A program made the translations under genes and the position numbers. From CAVZZG01 sp963779685 (GTDB lineage Bacteria; Actinomycetota; Thermoleophilia; Gaiellales; F1-60-MAGs149): 64,000 bases of DNA. The stretch spans positions 1,302,001-1,366,000 of the forward strand of contig CAVZZG010000003.1 in assembly GCA_963779685.1 (NCBI GenBank), given 5' to 3'. A model generated the notes under the pieces. The model had not been told where the DNA came from. It worked only from the letters and a program-made list of their open reading frames with translations, and did not search any database. Positions 59,045 through 64,000 of the stretch are shown piece by piece (within the stretch, counting starts at the first letter, position 1; each line of letters opens with the position of its first letter).

Positions 59045-60639
59045 GGCGCCACCGTCACCGCATCGCCGCCGCGCCGCGGGTCGCCGGCGGCGTCCACGAG
59101 GCCGTGATGGAAGACCGCGATCTGGGCGCCACCGAAGTAGAGGCTGCGGTCGGGCCAGCGGACGACGGGCTCGCCCATGGCCTCCAGCTCCGCGAGCGTC
59201 GCTTCCGGGAACCCCGGCTCGCAGTCCAGCCCGCCGGGACCGACGTGGATGCGCGGAAGATCGATCGCCTCGCCGGGAGACAGGTCGTGCTCGATCAGCC
59301 CGACCAGGACCCGGTGCATGGCCGATCGGATACGTGCCGACCCGCTCGACCCGGCCACGATCAGCCGGCCGTCAGGCCCGGTTGCGATCGTCGGGGACAT
59401 CATGGACGTGAGCCGGCTGCCGGCCCGCGGGACGTGGTGGCCCGTGAGGTCCTCCTCGCCCAGCATGTTGTTCAGGTGCAGGCCGGTGTCGGCGACGAAC
59501 ACGCCCGAGCCGCAGCCGGTGGAGCTCGTCATCGACGCGGCGTTGCCGGCGAGATCGACGACGCTGACGTGGCTGGTACCGCGCGCCGCCGGCGCAAACG
59601 CCGGTGCCCGGGGCGCGCCGCCGAGCGCCGCCTCGACGCGACGTCGTCCGGCCGCGAGCGCCGGGGGCGCGATGATCGCACGGGCACCGCCGCGGGCCAG
59701 CCGGCGGGCGAACGCCGGCGACCGCAGCCGCTCGGCCTCTCGCAGGACGGCGGCGGCGTGGCGAATGGCCGTGGCCGATACCGGATCCGCGACCAGCGGC
59801 AGCGAATCGTGGAGGCCGAGCGAGTACGCGAGCAGGACGCCGCCCGAGGACGGCGGCGCGTTGGTGATCACGCGATGGCCGCGGAAGCCGATCTCGACCG
59901 GGCGGCGCGACACCACCCGGTACGTCTGCAGGTCCTCGGCGGTCACCGCCCCGCCCTCCTCGGCCATGAAGCGCGCGATCTCGCGCGCGAGCCCGCCGCG
60001 GTAGAGATCCTGCGCCCCGGCGTCGGCGAGCCGCTCCAGCGTCGCGGCCAGCCGGGGCTGGCGCATCACGTCGCCCGTATCGAGAACCCGACCGTCAGGC
60101 GCCCAGATCTCGCGCGCGCCCGGCGTCGCCGTGACCACCGGCACGAGCACCGAGTGGAGCCTCGCATGCGCGGGCGTGATCGTCACGCCCGCCCGGGCCA
60201 GCTCGACCGCGGGCGCGACGAGTTCGGCCCACGGCAGCGAGCCGAACCGCCGATGCACCTCCCCCACGCCGGCCGCCGTGCCGGGCACGCCGCACGAGCC
60301 GGCACCGATGTGGAACGCCTGCACGGCGGTGCCGAAGTGCACGTCGAACGAGTCCATCGCCCGCGCCGGACGCTGCAGCGCGATGCCCGGCGTCGCCACG
60401 AAGCAGTCCAGCAGCGTGGAGCGCCCCGAGACGCCGTCCCGGTACAGGACGAAGCCGCCACCGCACGCACCCGACACCGTCGGCTCCGCGACCCACGACG
60501 CGATCACGGCGGCGACCAGTGCGTCACAGGCGTTGCCACCCCGGGCCAGTACGTCGGCGCCCACCCGTGCCGAGATGGGATGCCCGGCGGCGATCGCGCC
60601 ACCACGCCGGTGTCCGTGTCGCGCCCCGCCGGCTCCCAT
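59041..60639 (-). CDS. Gamma-glutamyltransferase family protein
   Basis: A 532-residue Ntn hydrolase precursor. GGNACDALVAAVIASWVAEPTVSG is the N-terminal block. The autoprocessing/nucleophile Thr is in GTSHVSVVDLAGNA near residue 355, and MMSPTIATGPDGRL and GSARIRSA follow. It transfers or hydrolyses gamma-glutamyl groups after self-cleavage into two chains. No signal peptide, so cytoplasmic, unlike many homologues. Its stop overlaps the acetyltransferase start. Confidence 0.9.
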   Translation of the reverse strand: MGAGGARHGHRRGGAIAAGHPISARVGADVLARGGNACDALVAAVIASWVAEPTVSGACGGGFVLYRDGVSGRSTLLDCFVATPGIALQRPARAMDSFDVHFGTAVQAFHIGAGSCGVPGTAAGVGEVHRRFGSLPWAELVAPAVELARAGVTITPAHARLHSVLVPVVTATPGAREIWAPDGRVLDTGDVMRQPRLAATLERLADAGAQDLYRGGLAREIARFMAEEGGAVTAEDLQTYRVVSRRPVEIGFRGHRVITNAPPSSGGVLLAYSLGLHDSLPLVADPVSATAIRHAAAVLREAERLRSPAFARRLARGGARAIIAPPALAAGRRRVEAALGGAPRAPAFAPAARGTSHVSVVDLAGNAASMTSSTGCGSGVFVADTGLHLNNMLGEEDLTGHHVPRAGSRLTSMMSPTIATGPDGRLIVAGSSGSARIRSAMHRVLVGLIEHDLSPGEAIDLPRIHVGPGGLDCEPGFPEATLAELEAMGEPVVRWPDRSLYFGGAQIAVFHHGLVDAAGDPRRGGDAVTVAP

Positions 60640-60675
60640 AGCGGAGCCAGCATAGCCGCGACCGCCAGGGTGGCC

Positions 60676-63600
60676 CTACGAGACCTTCCAGGCGAATCGC
60701 AGGCTGCCGGTGCCGCCCGGTCCCTGCGCCCGGACCCGGAAGACATGCCAGCCGCGCGCGACGTGGAGGTACTGGATGGCCCGCCCGCAACGGCGCCAGC
60801 GGCCGGAGTCCAGGCGGCAGGCCACCTTGCGCGCGCCACCGGTGATGGAGTAGCGGAAGGTCGCCTCGGTGTGGTTGGTCGAGACCGCGGGCCTCACGAG
60901 CAGGGTCACGTGAGGAACCCCGGCGACCGACCACGAGAAGCTCGCCTGCGTGCCGCCGAACGGGTTCGATGCGCGCACCGTGAAGACGTGGGTGCCGGCA
61001 CGGAGCCCGCCGATCTGGCGAGTGCCGGCACAGGACGCCCACGCCGCCCCGTCGATCCGGCACTGCACCGTGGACGCATGGCCGGTGATCCGCCAGGCGA
61101 AGACCGCAGACTTGCCGCCGTTGACCTTGGCCGGGGTGCGGGTGAACGCGACGATCGGGGCGTCGGGGTTGGTCGTGAACTGCACGGATACGGCGTCCGA
61201 CCCGGCGCCGCCGGCGGCCACGATGCTCACCTCGTGGACACCGGCGTCGAGGTTGGCGGCCGTGAACGGCGACGAGCACGGGTCGGCCGCGGCCCCGTCG
61301 ACGCTGCACGTCGTGGACGCCGCCGGCGCGCTGGTCGCCCACACGATGGTCGCGGTCGGCAGCGCGCTCGTGGCCGGCGGCCGCGAGAGGATCGTGATCG
61401 CCATGGGATCGGCGACCAGCCACGTGAACCCGGCCTCCCCCGCGCCCGCCGGACCGGTCGCCCTGATGACGACGTGATGCAGCCCCGCGCCGAGCCCCGA
61501 CACGTCGAGCGGTGAGACGCACGGGGCCGGCACGGCGTCGTCGAGCGAGCACAGCGTCGAGGTCACGTCACCGCTGACGAGGAAGCCGAACCGGGCCGAC
61601 CGGGCCGGCGTCGGATCGTCGGGGAACGCGACGAGGGTGACGACCGGCTCGGGGCCGGTGACGCGCCACGCCACGATGCGGGTGGCGTTGCCGCCGGCAC
61701 CCGTGGCCGCGATCGCCACCGAGTGGTCTCCGATCGGCAGGCCGGTGAGGTCGAGCGGCGAGTTACAGGCGGCCGGCGTGGCTCCGTCCAGCGAGCACGT
61801 CGTATCGGTGACCGCGCCGGTGGTCGTCCAGGCGATGGTCGCGGCTGTCGACGAGGTCGCCGCCGGCGGGCGGGTCGCGAGCAGGATCTCGACGGCCGCA
61901 GAGGCGACGTCGGGCGGCGAGGCCTGGAAGGAGACGCTCTGCTGGCCGAAGCCGCTGCCATTCGTCGCGCGCACGGTGACGACATGCGCCCCGGCCAGCA
62001 GGCCGGAGGCCGCCCAGGGCGAGGTGCAGGGCCCGAATGGACCATCATCGAGGCGGCACGTCGTCGCATCGACGGTGCCGGACACCGTCCAGCCGAAGAC
62101 CGCCGTGCTCGATGCCGTCACGGCTCCGGGCCGATCGGTGAAGGTGACCTGCGGCGGCACCACCGTCCAGGTGATCTGAGCGGAGCCCGAGCCGGTGCCG
62201 TTGGAGAGCACGATCGTGACCGCGTGGTCGCCGAACGCAAGGCCCGAGAGCACGAGTGGCGACGTGCAGGCGACCGCCGGCGCTCCGTCCACCGCGCAAC
62301 CGGTCGCGGCAACGGCGCCGACGCCGTTCCAGGCGATCGTCGCGGCGGTGGCGGAGCTGATGGCGTCCGGACGACTCGTGACTGCGACGGCCGGCGGTGG
62401 GTCGCCCACGACCCACGACGCCGAGTCGGTGGCCGATCCCAGCGAGTTCGCGACCCGCACGTCGAAGCTGTGCGGGCCGCGGGCCAGCGCGGCCACGGTC
62501 CTCGGCGTCGCGCAGGCCACCCACGCGCCGAGATCGACCCGGCACTCGGTGGTGCCGACGGCGCCGGTCGTCGTCCACGCGACCGCGACGGGGCCGGGCC
62601 CGACCAGCGCAGCCGGGGCCGCGCCGATCGCGACTGTGGGCGGCGCGGTCGCGACGGCGATCGTCCATGCGATCGGGCCGGAGACGGCTGCGCCGCTGGA
62701 ATTGGCCGCACGGATCAGGACCGTGTGACGGCCCTGGGCCAGGCCGGTGAAGGTCTGCGGGGAGGTGCACGCCTTGGAGGGCTGCGCATCCAGCTTGCAG
62801 GTCACCGCGCCCGTACCCGTCACCGTCCAGGCGACCGTCGCGGACCGGGACTCGGTCGGATCTGGTGGAGACGACGTAACCGTGATCACGGGCAGCGGCA
62901 GGGTCGCCGTCCAGCGAGCGGTTGCGATCTGCTCGCCGGCGGCGTTCGCGACCCGCACGCGGAAGGAGTGCGGACCGATGTGGGTGTTCGGCACGGTCTG
63001 CGGAGCCGTGCAGGCGGCGAACTGGGCGGCGTCGAGGCTGCACTGCTGCTCGGCAACAGCTCCGTTCGTCCGCCACGCGATCGTGGCGTCCGGCGTGCTG
63101 GTGGGGTCGACGGGCTTGGCGGTGAACTCCACGGACGGCGTGATCTGGTGCCCGGCCGAGAGCAAGGTGCAGGATCGATTGCCGCTGGCCGCTCCCTGGA
63201 GCGGGATCGCCAGGTACCGAAGGGCTCCGGTCGTGTCGGCGACGACGCCGTCGATGACCGTGCAGTCGGGATCGCGGACGACGTCGAACCGCAGGCTGGC
63301 ACCCGCCGGTCCGGTCATGGGCGCGCCGAGCGGCTGCGCCGTCCAGGAAGTCGCCGCGTCACTCCGCTCATCGACACCGGAGGCGGCGGTCAACGCGTAG
63401 CGATCGTCGTTGGACAGCGCGAGGGACGCCCCCAGTCCGGCCACGGCCGGGGAGGGCGACTCGTCGCTGAAGGCCGTCCCGGACGCGATCCGGACGCCGA
63501 GCGCGCCGGAGGCTGTCGTGAACGCGACCAGCGGCTGGTCGTTCGCGTCGACCGCGATGCTCGGCCCCTGATCGGCGGCACCACCGAGGCGCGCGCCCGT

Positions 63601-64000
63601 CGCGACCACGGCCGGAGCGGCCCAGCCGGCGGCACTACGCGACGCGACGCGGACGGTGTCCGATTCCAGCCACGCGACCCAGACCCGGTCCTGACGATCG
63701 ACCGTGATGGTCGGGTTGGCGGCGGCCGCGGTGGAGAGCGGGGCGCCGTCCGACGTCCACAGCCCGGCGACGCGGCGGAACGCGCGCACACCACCGGAGT
63801 CCGCGGCCACGACCTCGGGCGTGCCGGTCGAGTCCACCGCCAGGGCGGCCAGGGATGCAACGACGGCCGGCGCGGCGCCGGCGGTGGTCACGACCTCCGG
63901 GATGCCCCAGGTATCGGTCGCGGTGGAGAAGGTGCGGTAGACGACCTCGCCGGTATCGCCGCGCACGTAGACGACGTGCACGACCCCCGCAGCGCCGAGA
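60676..64000 (-). CDS. Large repeat protein with ten Cys-paired Ig-like domains, N-terminus beyond right edge
   Basis: The frame is open to the right edge, giving over 1100 residues, and no signal peptide is visible; the true start lies outside. The first about 290 residues are beta repeats resembling a BNR/sialidase-type propeller. Ten tandem units of about 80-87 residues follow, each with a (A/V)xxxW strand, TxCxxDG...CxSP (two Cys about 9-13 apart), GL..GxH, and a ...VxAxNxxG ending. The last unit ends RVRAQGPGGTGSLRFAWKV. It is probably surface-exposed with one disulfide per unit. Confidence 0.85.
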   Translation of the reverse strand, partial: LGAAGVVHVVYVRGDTGEVVYRTFSTATDTWGIPEVVTTAGAAPAVVASLAALAVDSTGTPEVVAADSGGVRAFRRVAGLWTSDGAPLSTAAAANPTITVDRQDRVWVAWLESDTVRVASRSAAGWAAPAVVATGARLGGAADQGPSIAVDANDQPLVAFTTASGALGVRIASGTAFSDESPSPAVAGLGASLALSNDDRYALTAASGVDERSDAATSWTAQPLGAPMTGPAGASLRFDVVRDPDCTVIDGVVADTTGALRYLAIPLQGAASGNRSCTLLSAGHQITPSVEFTAKPVDPTSTPDATIAWRTNGAVAEQQCSLDAAQFAACTAPQTVPNTHIGPHSFRVRVANAAGEQIATARWTATLPLPVITVTSSPPDPTESRSATVAWTVTGTGAVTCKLDAQPSKACTSPQTFTGLAQGRHTVLIRAANSSGAAVSGPIAWTIAVATAPPTVAIGAAPAALVGPGPVAVAWTTTGAVGTTECRVDLGAWVACATPRTVAALARGPHSFDVRVANSLGSATDSASWVVGDPPPAVAVTSRPDAISSATAATIAWNGVGAVAATGCAVDGAPAVACTSPLVLSGLAFGDHAVTIVLSNGTGSGSAQITWTVVPPQVTFTDRPGAVTASSTAVFGWTVSGTVDATTCRLDDGPFGPCTSPWAASGLLAGAHVVTVRATNGSGFGQQSVSFQASPPDVASAAVEILLATRPPAATSSTAATIAWTTTGAVTDTTCSLDGATPAACNSPLDLTGLPIGDHSVAIAATGAGGNATRIVAWRVTGPEPVVTLVAFPDDPTPARSARFGFLVSGDVTSTLCSLDDAVPAPCVSPLDVSGLGAGLHHVVIRATGPAGAGEAGFTWLVADPMAITILSRPPATSALPTATIVWATSAPAASTTCSVDGAAADPCSSPFTAANLDAGVHEVSIVAAGGAGSDAVSVQFTTNPDAPIVAFTRTPAKVNGGKSAVFAWRITGHASTVQCRIDGAAWASCAGTRQIGGLRAGTHVFTVRASNPFGGTQASFSWSVAGVPHVTLLVRPAVSTNHTEATFRYSITGGARKVACRLDSGRWRRCGRAIQYLHVARGWHVFRVRAQGPGGTGSLRFAWKVS

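Overview
The window is about 64 kb of very GC-rich bacterial chromosome packed with genes. Gaps rarely exceed 150 bases, and many neighbours share ATGA or GTGA stop/start overlaps. Actinobacterial signals are a LexA box of the CGAAC-N4-GTTCG type, a DtxR/IdeR-type iron box, an Rv2578c-type radical SAM protein, an ECF42-type sigma factor with a DGPF/YCII partner, split biotin-dependent acyl-CoA carboxylase subunits and a Trp-codon attenuator. Large secreted proteins with PKD, RTX and Cys-paired Ig-like repeats and Arg-rich C-termini suggest a soil Thermoleophilia/Solirubrobacterales-like lineage. That placement is inference. No rRNA, tRNA, CRISPR array or intact mobile element was seen.

Layout. 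1-9 kb: an edge-truncated 3D-domain protein, a class I amidotransferase, and a minus-strand run of an SRPBCC-like protein, a lone recombinase core-binding-like domain, an M1 metallopeptidase lipoprotein, a PKD protein and a HAD phosphatase. A plus-strand DUF1802-fabL set follows. 9-13 kb: an Rv2578c-type radical SAM gene under a probable LexA-controlled leaderless promoter, then a triple-RidA fusion and an amidase. 13-21.4 kb: a carbohydrate island with a SIS isomerase, amidohydrolase, GH4 glycosidase, two PfkB kinases, a LacD-like aldolase, a DeoR regulator, an SDR and an unknown protein. 21.4-28 kb: xseA-xseB; azlCD, crotonase and a B12-binding mutase subunit; a lipoprotein; a collapsed sulfate-permease pseudogene with a low-GC patch; and a cobalamin adenosyltransferase. 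28-31.8 kb: a DGPF protein with its ECF42 sigma factor, a thiolase and an RDD protein.

31.8-39.4 kb is a complete tryptophan operon, trpL-attenuator-trpE-G-D-C-F-B-A. It continues with overlapping stops and starts into a degenerate PhzF relative and a 2-keto-4-pentenoate hydratase-like gene. 39.4-51 kb holds a leucine-catabolism-like set (carboxyltransferase, methylglutaconyl-CoA hydratase, biotin carboxylase, acyl-CoA dehydrogenase), interrupted by a 2.7-kb RTX-repeat gene with a perfect 16-bp terminator. This stretch also carries a rhomboid protease and a YbdK-type ligase. 51-64 kb: MarR and cupin, catabolic threonine dehydratase, three exported proteins around a 13-bp inverted repeat, an iron-box-controlled FTR1 permease, MeaB GTPase, an acetyltransferase, gamma-glutamyltransferase and a ten-repeat surface protein running off the right edge.

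A functional thread is propionate and branched-chain amino-acid metabolism: threonine dehydratase, AzlCD export, leucine-degradation enzymes, the B12 mutase subunit, MeaB and the adenosyltransferase. Many starts, often GTG, lie 6 to 8 bases after a TANNNT -10 box, so leaderless transcription looks common. That pattern was used to choose several starts.
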